From Pachypanchax playfairii (lineage: Eukaryota > Chordata > Actinopteri > Cyprinodontiformes > Aplocheilidae), in contig SSNP01000133.1 in the NCBI GenBank assembly GCA_006937955.1, positions 793,219-857,218 on the forward strand: 64,000 nucleotides of DNA, written 5' to 3'. Position numbers and translations under genes: made by a program. The notes beneath the pieces are model-generated. The model searched no databases. It was given only the letters and a program-made list of their open reading frames with translations, and had not been told where the DNA came from. Numbering within the stretch: position 1 is the first letter of the stretch; each line of letters begins with the position of its first letter. Below, piece after piece: positions 29,501 to 39,079 of the stretch.

Positions 29501-31862
29501 CCAGAGATTTTCTATGGGGTTGAGATCTGGAGACTGGCTAGGCCACTCCAGGACCTTGAAATGCTTCTTACGAAGCCACTCCTTCATTGCCCGGGCGGTG
29601 TGTTTGGGATCATTGTCATGCTGAAAGACCCAGCCACGTCTCATTTTCAATGCCCTTGCTGATGGAAGGAGGTTTTCACTCAAAATCTTACGATACATGG
29701 CCCCATTCATTCTTTCCTTTACACGGATCAGTCGTCCTGGTCCCCTTGCAGAAAAACAGCCCCAAAGCATGATGTTTCCACCCCCATGCTTTACAGTAGG
29801 TATGGTGTTCTTTGGATCCAACTCAGCATTCTTTCCCCTCCAAACACGACAAGTTGAGTTTCTACCAAAAAGTTCTATTTTGGTTTCATCTGACCATATG
29901 ATGTTCTCCCAATCCTCTTCTGGATCATCCAAATGCTCTCTAGCAAACCGCAGACGGGCCTGGACGTGTCCTGGCTTCAGCAGGGGGACACGTCTGGCAC
30001 TGCAGGATTTGAGTCCCTGGCGGCGTAGTGTGTTACTGATGGTAGCCTTTGTTACTTTGGTCCCAGCTCTCTGCAGGTCATTCACTAGGTCCCTCCGTGT
30101 GGTTCTGGGATTTTTGCTCACCGTTCTTGTGATCATTTTGACCCCACGGGGTGAGATCTTGCGTGGAGCCCCAGATCGAGGGAGATTATCAGTGGTCTTG
30201 TATGTCTTCCATTTTCTAATAATTGCTCCCACAGTTGATTTCTTCACACCAAGCTGCTTACCTATTGCAGATTCAGTCTTCCCAGCCTGGTGAAGGTCTA
30301 CAATTTTGTTTCTGGTGTCCTTTGACAGTTCTTTGGTCTCGGCCATAGTGGAGTTTGGAGCGTGACTGTTTGAGGTTGTGGACAGGTGTCTTTTATACTG
30401 ATAACGAGTTCACACAGGTGCCATTAATACAGGTAACGAGTGGAGGACCGAGGAGCCTCTTAAAGAAGTTACAGGTCTGTGAAAGCCAGAAATCTTACTT
30501 GTTTGTAGGTGACCAAATACTTATTTTCCACCATAATTTGCAAATAAATTCTTTAAAAATCAGACAATGTGATTTTCTGGATTTTTTTTCCTCATTTTGT
30601 CTCTCATAGTTGAGGTATACCTATGATGAAAATTACAGGCCTCTCTGATCTTTTTAAGTGGGAGAACTTACACAATTGGTGGCTGACTAAATACTTTTTT
30701 GCCCCACTGTATTAAGGCACATGACAGGACAAGCAGAGAATTTGTTTAAAAAATACTTCGGACTTTAATAAAGTGATCTTTTTTCATGCATTAAGTGTGT
30801 GATTCTAATCTTCTTTAAAATAAAAAAGACAAGTGGGGAAAAAGGAAAAAGCTAAAAATGGAAATAAACAGAGGAAGTACCAAGAGGACAAGGCAGACTA
30901 ATGGAGTTAGAGTCTCCAGGGCAGGAAAACATGCTCCTGCTTCACGATCCTTGTATATAAGGTTGACTCATGGAGTTATGAATTAGTATGTCTTGTTAAA
31001 TTTCTAAAATGAACCAAAGTTTGAGCTGGACAGGAAGGTGTGGCACATGCTGAAGACTCTTACAGGTGATGAGATGATGTAACGACATGCAGTGAGACAG
31101 AAAACCCAGAGAGGACCAGGAGAAAGAGGCTCTCTAAAGTCTGCTTTTCACACCACTCTCACAACCATTCACTTCCTGTATGGTTCGAGGCGGGTTGTTT
31201 TTAAAAGCGTATGTACCTTGTGCCACAGGCCCAATCTGCTCAGCGGATGGAGAGGGGGGAGGGGAGGGAGGCAAATTAGCCGAATCGTCCACTGTAAAGG
31301 GAGAGAGAGAGAGAGACAGACTTGGCAGACGAGACATGGATGGGAAGAAGGAAATGAGACATGAATAAGTCTGCTGAACTTATCGCTGTCTGCAGCCTCC
31401 TTTTGAATTCACCTGCAGAGGATGAATCATGAACGTCTCCACAATTTGAAAAGTGAATACAAAGTAAAAATCAGGAACATGTTCAATCTTTGACATCGTA
31501 TGCTGCAGAACTTCTTGTTCACACAGGCCTGAGTGCACAGATCATACCAGTGTTTCCTACATGCATTAGCACAGATAATGTGGACTGTTCAGCACGCTTT
31601 CCAATGTGAAATACTTTGATCCACTTAAGTGCCTGAAGGGGATTGATTGGCCTTGCTGCCCATATGTGCTCCCATCAATGACGCCACTCTGCATGCGCAT
31701 GTTTTAGCACAAACGTCACCAACCTGTGGATCCAGGGTGTGCAGCCGACCCACCGTGGTACCCATTCTCCCTGTAGGCAGCGCTGTAGGCGGAGTAGCCG
31801 TTCTCGCCATTCTCCTGGCCATTGGAGGACCAGTGCTCATCTGGCTGCCTGCCGTCTGCCAT
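17355..31862 (-). CDS. map2: Microtubule-associated protein 2 (MAP2), complete coding region
   Basis: MAP2 binds and stabilises dendritic microtubules. Exons in transcript order: 31724-31862, 31217-31291, 28494-28691, 24820-27462, 24458-24655, 24132-24287, 23476-23531, optional 23080-23097, 22743-22931, 22530-22647, 22325-22381, 21466-21773, 19876-19968, 19489-19581, 18888-18969, 17652-17764, 17355-17564. All phases agree; the sum is 4,746 nt (1,581 codons plus stop) with the microexon. It starts MADGRQPDEHWSS at the ATG 31860-31862, in an exon with an upstream acceptor near 31,900. Diagnostic blocks are NLPPSPPPSPSAEQ, LEELGYCVF, RRKSVP, EDRSIMTEQIE, SPEKRSSLPRP, KKVAVIRTPPKSP, INQPLPDLKNVKSKIGS, five KxGS repeats, and SPQLSTLAQDVTAALAKQGL. 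The AALAKQGL end and large projection exon favour MAP2 over tau or MAP4. The N-terminus lacks the mammalian RII-binding helix. The first non-coding exons lie far upstream. Confidence 0.95.
17652..17764 (-). CDS. map2: map2 repeat 5 exon (113 nt)
   Basis: Encodes GGNIRIENVKLDFKDKALPK, VGSLDNATHTPGGGNVM. The 113-nt length is the standard size of the last tau/MAP2 repeat exon. The KVGS core is present. Confidence 0.95.
18090..18370 (-). repeat. Possible decayed Tc1-like transposase fragment in map2 intron
   Basis: On the minus strand around 18,170-18,205 the sequence reads roughly VQHGGGVIMVWE, like the Tc1 transposase core motif HGGGxxMxWG. No terminal repeats or longer frame remain. It is a weak call based on one motif. 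Confidence 0.3.
18888..18969 (-). CDS. map2: map2 repeat 4 exon (82 nt)
   Basis: Encodes VQIQSKKIDLSHITAKCGSM and SNIHHKP. The 82-nt size equals the conserved exon for tau/MAP2 repeat 3. The hexapeptide VQIQSK replaces the aggregation-prone VQIVYK of tau repeat 3. Confidence 0.95.
19489..19581 (-). CDS. map2: map2 additional repeat exon (repeat 3 of 5, 93 nt)
   Basis: Encodes VMIPSVKLDFSHIQSKCGSL and ends DKVHHTAGGGN. It has the same length and phase as the preceding repeat exon, so it probably arose by exon duplication. Its KCGS core is intact and borders are CCAG (acceptor) and GTGAGT (donor), so it is expected to be used. Mammalian MAP2 genes have no exon at this place. Confidence 0.92.
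19876..19968 (-). CDS. map2: map2 repeat 2 exon (93 nt)
   Basis: Encodes VHILSEKVDFSHVQSKCGSK and ends DNLKHTPKGGH. It is a symmetric phase-0 31-codon exon matching the optional repeat 2 of mammalian MAP2/tau (KCGSKDN core). Skipping it leaves the frame intact. Confidence 0.95.
21466..21773 (-). CDS. map2: map2 exon with Pro-rich flank and tubulin-binding repeat 1
   Basis: 102 codons: a Thr-Pro-Gly-rich segment (TPGSAVTPGTPPSYACRTPG, then RTPGSHTPKS) with many proline-directed phosphorylation sites, then EKKVAVIRTPPKSPSSVQRQ, then repeat 1 with core VKSKIGSTSNLKHQPKGGQ. The block order is the same as in mammalian MAP2 and tau. Confidence 0.95.
22743..22931 (-). CDS. map2: map2 extra 63-codon exon, no mammalian counterpart recognised
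   Basis: An open 189-nt block in phase 0 at both ends, between AG (CCAG at 22932-22935) and GT (22741-22742). It encodes a basic, Ser/Pro/His-rich segment (SPTRAVLLKMAVQ, then SDHHSPRPSSACILKRS and ELYEARSSSACSHLTPLPNK). It sits just before the SPEKRSSLPRP exon. I do not recall a matching segment in mammalian MAP2; being phase 0/0 it is a natural cassette exon. The mammalian gene does have optional exons here, so homology at low identity is possible. Confidence 0.65.
23080..23097 (-). CDS. map2: Candidate 18-nt map2 microexon (SRQRKP)
   Basis: TCACGACAGAGAAAACCT is bounded by GTCAG upstream and GTGAGT (a consensus donor) downstream. It encodes six residues in phase 0, exactly compatible with the phase-0 end of exon 23476-23531 and the phase-0 start of exon 22743-22931. 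A TGC motif lies about 15 nt before the acceptor, as in SRRM4-regulated neural microexons. It would add basic residues to the proline-rich microtubule-binding flank. RNA evidence is needed. Confidence 0.45.
24820..27462 (-). CDS. map2: map2 large projection-domain exon (880 codons)
   Basis: A single 2,643-nt exon encodes the acidic, Ser/Thr/Glu-rich projection arm that spaces microtubules and is absent from the juvenile MAP2c form. It starts AKPEDNKASDESEMKED just after an acceptor (CAG at 27463-27465). It contains conserved islands: LEQRSLSLDITG; MMDLAGVLPRLSVEKR followed by RRKSVPANV; PLEELGYCVFSEYSAPMPSP; an acidic run DEEDEDDIEIAEEP; and near the end DETTMDVSILDTDSGWMDSQ before the donor. 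The mammalian counterpart is about 1.5 times longer. Both borders are phase 1, so exclusion keeps the frame, consistent with a short MAP2c-like isoform. Confidence 0.95.
27463..28493. other. map2 intron 3, nothing recognised
   Basis: AT-rich 1-kb intron between the 65-codon exon and the projection exon. Short open frames only. Confidence 0.6.
28494..28691 (-). CDS. map2: map2 coding exon 3 (Gln/Glu-rich)
   Basis: 65 codons beginning EMKVEIVNQQQHEEEALEEP and ending KVQTPEVINGGSHQ. Acceptor CAAAG at 28692-28696 and donor GTGTGT at 28492-28493 and downstream. It corresponds by position and phase (1/1) to the mammalian segment after NLPPSPPPSP (DLLTASKMEFHDQQE); similarity is weak, as expected in this fast-evolving region. 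Confidence 0.8.
29108..30709 (-). mobile_element. Tc1-like transposon (DD34E, Sleeping Beauty-type) with 200-bp IR/DR ends
   Basis: A complete 1,602-bp element in the map2 intron between coding exons 2 and 3. Terminal inverted repeats run 29108-29307 and 30510-30709, starting CAGTGGGGC; by eye they differ at one position in 200. Each end carries an outer direct repeat (AAGTATTTAGTCA, 29121-29133) and an inner one (AAGTGTTTGGTCA, 29295-29307), the IR/DR architecture of Sleeping Beauty relatives. TA dinucleotides at 29106-29107 and 30710-30711 are the target-site duplication. The near-identical ends and intact gene suggest a recent insertion. Confidence 0.95.
29324..30346 (-). CDS. Tc1-like DD34E transposase, intact, 340 aa
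   Basis: The transposase cuts and pastes the element at TA sites. Its 340-residue length is usual for Sleeping Beauty-type enzymes. Residues 1-110 hold the paired helix-turn-helix DNA-binding region (KTESAIGKQLGVKKSTVGAI and RRDLVNDLQRAGTKVTKATI) with a linker RSGAPRKISPRG. The catalytic triad is D153 (IIWSDET), D244 (FQHDNDPKHT) and E279 (SPDLNPIENLW), with 34 residues between the last two, as in Sleeping Beauty. The Gly-rich box KHGGGNIMLWGCF is at about 187-198. ATG at 30344-30346; no internal stop. Transcribed in the same direction as map2. Confidence 0.96.
   Translation of the reverse strand: MAETKELSKDTRNKIVDLHQAGKTESAIGKQLGVKKSTVGAIIRKWKTYKTTDNLPRSGAPRKISPRGVKMITRTVSKNPRTTRRDLVNDLQRAGTKVTKATISNTLRRQGLKSCSARRVPLLKPGHVQARLRFAREHLDDPEEDWENIIWSDETKIELFGRNSTCRVWRGKNAELDPKNTIPTVKHGGGNIMLWGCFSARGPGRLIRVKERMNGAMYRKILSENLLPSARALKMRRGWVFQHDNDPKHTARAMKEWLRKKHFKVLEWPSQSPDLNPIENLWRELKVRVAQRQPQNITALEEICMKEWAKIPATVCENLVKTYRKRLTSVIANKGYITKY
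31217..31291 (-). CDS. map2: map2 coding exon 2 (proline-rich NLPPSPPPSP)
   Basis: 25 codons including the diagnostic ANLPPSPPPSPSAEQ of MAP2. It joins directly, phase 1 to phase 1, to the first coding exon. Confidence 0.93.
31724..31862 (-). CDS. map2: map2 first coding exon
   Basis: MADGRQPDEHWSSNGQENGE followed by a Tyr/Gly/Asn-rich tail (NGYSAYSAAYRENGYHGG), donor GTTGGT. The first residues resemble mammalian MADERKDEAKAPHWTS. The exon extends 5' as UTR to an acceptor near 31,900 (tandem CAG). Confidence 0.9.
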
Positions 31863-32259
31863 GCCTGTCTGCTGGGAAACCGGTGAGGGGACGGGTCACC
31901 TGCTGGATCTGAGTTGGAGGGGAAAATACAACAAATGTGACATGTAGATCCAGTAAAGCAGAGATTTAATACTGTGAAGCTCAAAAAACGGCCACAAGAG
32001 GGAGCCATGAGGTTCTTTTAATCCAGCTCAGGTCTTTGTCTCAGCTTCCACGTGCTGACACAAGTAGCAAAAACTGAAAATATCTGCATGTCGTTGGTCA
32101 GGTTAATCTATTTCATACATTTTAAGTCCAAGTATGTTGTAATCCAGAGACTGAAGTACCAACAATATAACCAAAAACTACAGAAAACGCTTACAAAATC
32201 CAAAAGAAAGGAACATATGTCAAACACACCCTTCATATCCCCTCAGCTCAGATGAAGAG

Positions 32260-32273
32260 GTTACCGTGGCAAC
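32260..32273. promoter_or_regulatory. Perfect RFX X-box, 400 bp upstream of map2 first coding exon
   Basis: GTTACCGTGGCAAC satisfies the palindromic consensus GTTNCC-NN-GGNAAC. A degenerate partial copy (GTTGCCAAGGAA) is at about 32,779-32,790. Candidate RFX-bound intronic or alternative-promoter element. Confidence 0.5.
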
Positions 32274-32489
32274 AGTAGTTATGTTTAAAAGGCTTGGCCC
32301 ATTCAGAAAATAAGAATATCCCAGAAATACACACATGAACAAGTGTTGGAAATACTCTTTTCAGCCTTTTCAGCTTGATACTAATGAAGTACTCTAATTA
32401 GATACTTAAATCTAGACAAAGATGTTGATTTTTAAGTGAGTTTAGCGGGGGGGGGCTTTAAGTGCCTCATTTTCATCAAACAGTTGCTG

Positions 32490-32790
32490 CTAATTTTATT
32501 CGAAGCTCGTCTTTATCAGCAGGAGAAACTGGAATAAACTGCAGTTCTCTCTCTTCTCCATACAGCCGCCCTTCCCTCTGCAGCGTAGCATGACGACAGG
32601 CTCGCAGGGATAGTGGCTCATGTCTGCTGCAGTGCGAAGATGTAAGGGTCACAGGAGGGGAAGGAGGAGGAGGTGGAGGAGGAAGAGCAGACAGACCTAC
32701 TGACACTCACAGATACTGGGCCAAACTGTCTGAGACTGAGAGCCCAGGGCTCAGTCATAGGCGAGTCTGGCTCCAGCTGTTGCCAAGGAA
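32490..32790 (-). other. Exon-like open blocks, unassigned
   Basis: On the minus strand, LEPDSPMTEPWALSLRQFGP runs from an AG near 32,778 to a consensus donor (GTGAGT after TCT at about 32,713). About 90 nt further on is an open frame (RHEPLSLRACRHATLQREGR, ..., DELRIKLAATV, stop). The phases of the two blocks do not agree. They may be alternative map2 UTR exons or chance. Confidence 0.25.
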
Positions 32791-33918
32791 GAAAACTGGT
32801 GCGCCGACGGTCCGACTGCTGATGCTGGCTCTGGGTCTGGACTGACCTGCTTTCAGCTACTGTTTGGCAACATCATGCCACACTTCATACACACCCCCAA
32901 CAAAAAGGATGCCAGAAACATTTGCCATTTTCAAAAAAAAAAAAGGAAAAAACAATCTTTTCATTTTTTTGTCTTGTAGCAGGCAGACCGTCTGAACACA
33001 GTCACGGGATCACAGCATCTAATGATCTGACTATAGACTTTCATCTGACAAGGTAAAAACTAGATATTTATCTTTCATTTTAATATATTAGCTGGTGCTT
33101 TGAGATGACTTGAGATAATTTAATCCTCAACTATTTCTATGGGCAAATTTTCAATGAAATACAACTGAATCTTATTCAAAATCTGCTTTATGTTTCAGAT
33201 AAGGACCCCTCCACACCCCTTCATGATATTCACAGACATCACTCAGTGTATTATGTTAAAAACACATGATTTAGAAACTACGAGCTGATATTTTGTTACA
33301 TTAGTCCTACTAAAATGTTTAGAAGCTCGATGTGACTGGATTATTTGAGCTATAGAACCTATATTTCAACTTTCTCACACTTTTGTTAAAAAGTCTAAAA
33401 TACCATATTATTCTTGTTCATCCAATTAAACAAACTTGATATTCTGAAACTTGACATTTAACTTCTAAAACTTTTGATGCTTAAGTTATGCTTGTTTTCT
33501 TCTTGTTTGGGTCTGCCCACTCTTTAAACCTTGCTCTCCAGGCAGATCTTGTCATCCTGCTGTTAACGGGAGACGACATCGCCCTTTTCTTGTTGCTCCC
33601 TTTTAGCTGTTTACGAGTTCGGCTGTGTTCGTGGATAAACTACAACATGGAAATCTTTTCCAATAAACACAGAGCTGATGATTAAATGAGACGTGTTCTA
33701 CTCTGATGGAAAGACCCAAAACTTTTAAGGTTAGTCAGCTTGTTGATGAGCCGGATTGTTTTCATGGATGAAAAAAAAAACAACAAAAAAAAAAAAAATA
33801 ACATAATAATATCATTTGGAGGCTTGTTGTAAGATCCTTTTAGGCTACAGGGAACCCATCTGGACTCGATCTTATCATGTAATATCAAATTAAATAATGA
33901 TTAACGATGATGTGTGAC

Positions 33919-35461
33919 CTTTATCATTTCTGAGGAAAGAAGCACAGCAGTTAGCCTCCACCACCTCAGCATGCAAACCATCACCATTGTAGTCCTGAAA
34001 GAGTTAAACCCAGACCAGGAGTCAGAGAGGACTGTCAGATCTCATTCAATCTCTAGATTGATGTTTTAAATGGAACACGCCGGCGGGCTTGTTATAGATA
34101 GGAGAAGGTGTGGCGTCAGGCCTTAAGGCTTATGGGCTTCTTTTTCTGTCTTCTTCTTCTTTATCTTTCTGGTCTTAGTGTTTCATGCAGATCTGTCTTC
34201 CACAGACTTCTCCCCACCCTGGTCTGTTCCAGTCTCACATCCCTCCCTGTCTGCGCCTCACCAAACCCCACCACGATCTGGGTCAACCATCACGCCTCCA
34301 TGGAGTGCCGCTCACATCGGAATGTCACCATCCATTTAGGAGGGAGGATCTCTGGCAGCCTGTTTCAGTAGGCCAACCCGGCCTTAATCTTCTCTGTGAG
34401 GCACCGAGTGTGTCTGAGAGGATCAGTGTTTGCAGCTTGAATCAGCATGGTCTCCTACATCAGACATGACTTTCTGCTTTGGTCTTTCATGAGATGATTA
34501 ACCAACAAAACACACACCTGAGGGAAGCTGAGTTTCATATAATACTTCTTTCTCATGATTTATCAACATTCAGTAAATTAAAAAAAACATTCTTATCCTG
34601 TTCAGTACAAACTTTCAGACCATAATGACGTGACGAATGAGGCGTGAAGAGAAAGTTTTTCTCCTCCTCGTAAATTATAACTGACTCAGCAAAACAGGAA
34701 GTAGAATTAAAGCATAATAAGCGCCGTAAGCGTCGTGTGAATGAAGTGTGGCGTGCAGTCATGAGTGAGAGGATGGAGGAAGATTCACACTCCCTAAAGA
34801 TTAAAAGCCATAATACTTAGAATATGGGAGCAGTGGAATTATATCAGACTGGAGTGAAAGAGGTGCAATTTTTAACTGGTAAAAGAAAAAAAAACATATT
34901 TAGGAATTTAAATGCTGAATCTGTCAAGGTTTGATGCTTTTATCTGTCTGACCTTTGGTAAAAAACAGAAATGTTTTCAGATTCAGAGAATCTAACTTCC
35001 ATCACTTGATGGAGGCGGTAAAGATGAGTCACTCTTTCCTTTTTTTAGCCGTCATTAATTTGTTGCCAACCTAAAACGTTAGAGCTGAAAAACAGGAACA
35101 AGACTCTTGAAGAAAAAAAAAAAAAAAGACGACTTTCAGATGCTTTTATGGTCGGTTTCCTGTACGTCTGCAAGCGAAGTCCATGTGCAAGTCAGGGGAT
35201 TAAACTGGAAACAGAAGTGTTTATTTTCTTAACATATCTGATTCTGAAACATGAAGAAAGTCTTCAAACTCATGTTTTCCTTCATGAGCCACTTCCTATC
35301 AGATGAGCCCCGCCCCTGACGACATCACCATCCCCAGGTTTTATACACCACCTCGGGGTTGGAGCGGTCAGCAGCAGAGAGCTGACTGACCACATTATGA
35401 ATCCAGAAATAGGTCACCGGATCCTGCAGGCCCGTTCCCTCGGGGTTCCCTGCAAACTGCA
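33919..35461 (-). other. Pair of orphan exon-like blocks in map2 5' intron
   Basis: Block A (35352-35461) is flanked by CAG and GTGGTG and encodes QFAGNPEGTGLQDPVTYF, WIHNVVSQLSAADRSNPE. Block B (33919-33994, or ending at 33965) follows a good acceptor (CTCTTTCAG) and starts DYNGDGLHAEVVEANCCASF. A ends and B starts in phase 0, so they join in frame. I do not recognise the peptide; it is not part of mammalian MAP2 as I know it. It could be an unrecognised gene, a relic or chance. Confidence 0.25.
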
Positions 35462-36920
35462 CTGAAACAAATAGAATTCGAGTCATTTAAAGCCGTCGAT
35501 ACACCGAGAGCAGGTAGTTGCTCCGGCTCTGGAGGTCAGTTTAAATATCTATTTTACTTTAAATAAAGAGCAGCTACTTCCTCAGTTATGGAAGGGTCAG
35601 AACAAACAACACTGGAACTGTAAACTCCACATTTCTTTGTTTTCTTATGATGTAAGAGAGACTATTTTTATTGTTTACACATTACGCAACTGCCTACTGG
35701 GATCCAAAATACTCCTACTGTGATATTTTCCCACAACAGGAAGTTTCCTAAAACTTCCATTTATCCAGTCCACGTTGTCACTGCAGCAGTCAGCCCCGCC
35801 CCCCCAGCTATTTAAAATCTTAGACCTTTTAACTCATGCAAAACCTACACACAATCTGGGAAATACTGTCCAAACTACGTCCACACAGAGAAAGACAAAC
35901 ATCCCAGCCACTTTCCTTGTTGTGTAATTTCCTCAAACACGGTGAAGCCAGCTGAGGCCGAGCAGCGAGATCGGTTCGGTTTAATTACTGCTTTTTGTCC
36001 AGTTAAAAATACTTCGTATGACATAAGCCCAAACCCTTGCTGCCTTCCACATAATGCAGAGTACAATCCCCCCACTATTATACATCCACCAACAGCCAAG
36101 TTCATCATCTGACTGAATGCAGCCATTTACTGAGGCTCCCGGGGCCACGTGAGTCACAGAGAGAGAGAGTGTGAAACGTCAGTAATAGCAGTTCAGACCT
36201 CTGCAGGTTAAACCTGGATGTTTTTAGGCTTTTTCAATGATTTAAAAGGTAATACAAAATAAATAAATTGTGAATTTTGACATTATATGTACAGAAAAGT
36301 CCAAATGTCAATTACCTTTTTGCAATTTACTGATTTTCATTTTGGTTTATGTAAATTACAATGATCCCTTCATTGTACACAATTTTAATGCTGCAGCTTC
36401 AGAAAAATATGCTGTTAAAATATTATTTTCAAAATAAATGGTTAATGAACAGAATCTGTCTAAATCCACACTGATAAACCCACATGGGAGTTACTTCCTG
36501 TCTGCTCACACTCAAAAAAACAAGTCTACATTTAATCCAGGTGTTTGTGTCGTCTTACCTGAGTTTAAAAGCTTTCTGGGTTGATTATTCAAACAGAGAA
36601 CTGCCTCACTGAACCGTATGATCAGACATGTGAAAAAAAAAGACAAAAGAAAAAGAAGTTAATTAAAGCATCGTTCTCATAGCAAACTGTTTCATCAGTT
36701 GTGGATTTTGTCATTAACTGAGTCAGTTAGGAGCTTTAAACAGTTCGTCACAGGAACCGTCTTCAGAATCAGCTGATCATTTGAAGGATTTTCCTGTTTT
36801 GATGCAGAACTTGTGTATAAAGAAAAGAAACTTCTGCTACACAACAAACAGGTGTTGAAGGTAATAAACGTGATGGACGACTGAGTGGGAGGAAAAAATC
36901 CAACAAAAGAAGAAGAGTGG

Positions 36921-36934
36921 GTTTCCCAGGCAAC
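36921..36934. promoter_or_regulatory. Perfect RFX X-box in map2 5' intron
   Basis: GTTTCCCAGGCAAC matches GTTNCC-NN-GGNAAC at all ten fixed bases. No other gene is near; a candidate distal map2 element. Confidence 0.45.
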
Positions 36935-39048
36935 TGCAGTAAGTGTAATCAACCAAAACTAAACTGAGGTGGTTCTTTTTCCACAAACTAGTGATTACAA
37001 GTGTCCTCGTGCCAAGTAGACCAACAAGTCTACTGAGCAGTTTCTGAGATTTGTTCAGTGCTTGGATTGGTCTATTGGGACTGTGCCGGGGGTGGGGGGG
37101 TGGGGTGGGGGGGAGGACTTAGATCTCAGGCCAGCAACCAAAAAAGACAGATTTACACATTTCTGTAGCTTTGGGACTGTAAAGAGGTCGAACACAGAGC
37201 ATCCTGTTAACGTTAAAGAGTGTGAAATGAGTATCTGAGGGGGGATTCTGGTGCCAGAACAAGCGTTTAAAGAGAGGAAGACACAAAGAAAGTGAAGATT
37301 CTACAAACAGGAAGGAGGCAGATTTATTGAAGAAGAGGAGGAAGAAACCACCAGGGAAGAAAGAATTCACTGAGGGAGAAACGCAAACATTTTCATTTTT
37401 CTTACTCGAGAATAATTCAGTTTGCTGCTCGTCATCCTGCTCTTAACATCTGATGAGTTATCAAACCTATGATAATAACTTTTTATAGCTCACATCAAAT
37501 TAAGGCAATTTACTGACATGCCTAGGATTTATTGCTGCGATGTTATACAAGGCATAAGGGACAAAAAAAAAAGATTTTATTTACAGTACATCATAATACT
37601 GACATTTTACTAGGTTCAAAAATAACATAAAATCAATTCTCTGTTTGCTACAGAAAAATAGCAAATGTTTTTACACATCAGAGTGAAATCACTGCTAACT
37701 GTTTAAGTCTTTTTAATGTCGTCTAAGTCAACTTTAAAAATTTTAAGCAGTTCCAACTGTGTGTCTATGTGAACACAATAAATATTTAATTTGAAAGGAT
37801 GAGTTACTATTGAATGAAGACTGATTAAAGAAAAATACACCCCCCCAAAAAAAAATTAAAGAGCTTCAACTGAAGTTTTATGTCCCTGATTTTTTTGTGG
37901 AACTTTTCTTCTTCCTGCACAATGAGAACGAGACAAAGACAAATGATTCTTTCAAGTGAAATTGAAAGTATATCATGAATCAAAAGAACAAGGCAGCAAA
38001 TGAAACTCACTAACTGATAGAAATGAACCAATTACTGTTTTTAACTGTGTCAGAAGAACTTTTGGTGTCTCTTTGTTTGCTGTTTTTATCGCTGCCTACT
38101 GATTCCCACAGACTGCCTCTCCTTTGTATCTCTAAGCTCATTAATTGCAGCTTTTACAGGATGCAGCACTGATAATTTCATGTGTCCACAACCTGATGAG
38201 TCATCGTTAACTGTCAGCACACCTAAAACTTCATGTTGGTCCTTTTTAAAAGGGTCACAGGCATGTTAAACAAACAAACCACAGAAAGGGAGCGAGAAGA
38301 CGCCTTTAGCATCCTGACATCCGATTGGATCTACGTGTTCGTCCCAGAGGGAGGAAAGGCCAAACGGGTCACATGGAAGGCAAAAAACTGAAGAAGAAGA
38401 TGAGGAAGAAGGAGGTCAGAAACTGACCTAATCCACTGATTCTTCTTCTACATTTGGAAAGAGGCAAACAGGAAATGAATTCTAATCTCCGTGCTGTATG
38501 AGGCCTGATAAATCTGCCTCTACTTTATTAAAATGATCAAAAGGAGAGATGACAGCGAGATATTTTAAGAGTGATCCATCTGTTTGTTATTAAAAGACAC
38601 TCTCTGCATTTACAAGGATTACTGTGTGTTTAGGCAAATGAAACCTCAGCTGTAGGATCTGAATCTGAAACAAAAGCAGCTGGTAAAACAAAAAAGATGC
38701 ATTCAGAGGGAGACTGATCAGTCAGCACAGTTATCAGGCCAATTCAAGCTCTTTTTAAAAATTACCTGAATGGAGTAATATAAAACAAATTAAAGATCAA
38801 AGCCTGATACATGAAATTAGTTCACTAATGATTTTATGTTTAGAACTGACACCTGTTAATTGATTGTAGCACAAACAAGAAACAAACATGTGATTTATGG
38901 TAATAAATGAACATGGAGGCCTCTGTGGTTCAGTCTGTGTTTGGGGTTCAACCTGAAGGTCTGACAGTCTCTCTGCTGCCTCCTGTTAAAGCTGGCCATC
39001 ACCCACCACTTCCTCATCTATAATTCACATGGACAGCCTCCCCATAAC

Positions 39049-39079
<31 letters not shown>

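Noticed and set aside
29697..30293. 198-codon open frame on the plus strand
   Set aside because: It is the antisense of the Tc1 transposase (29324-30346) and has no domain of its own.
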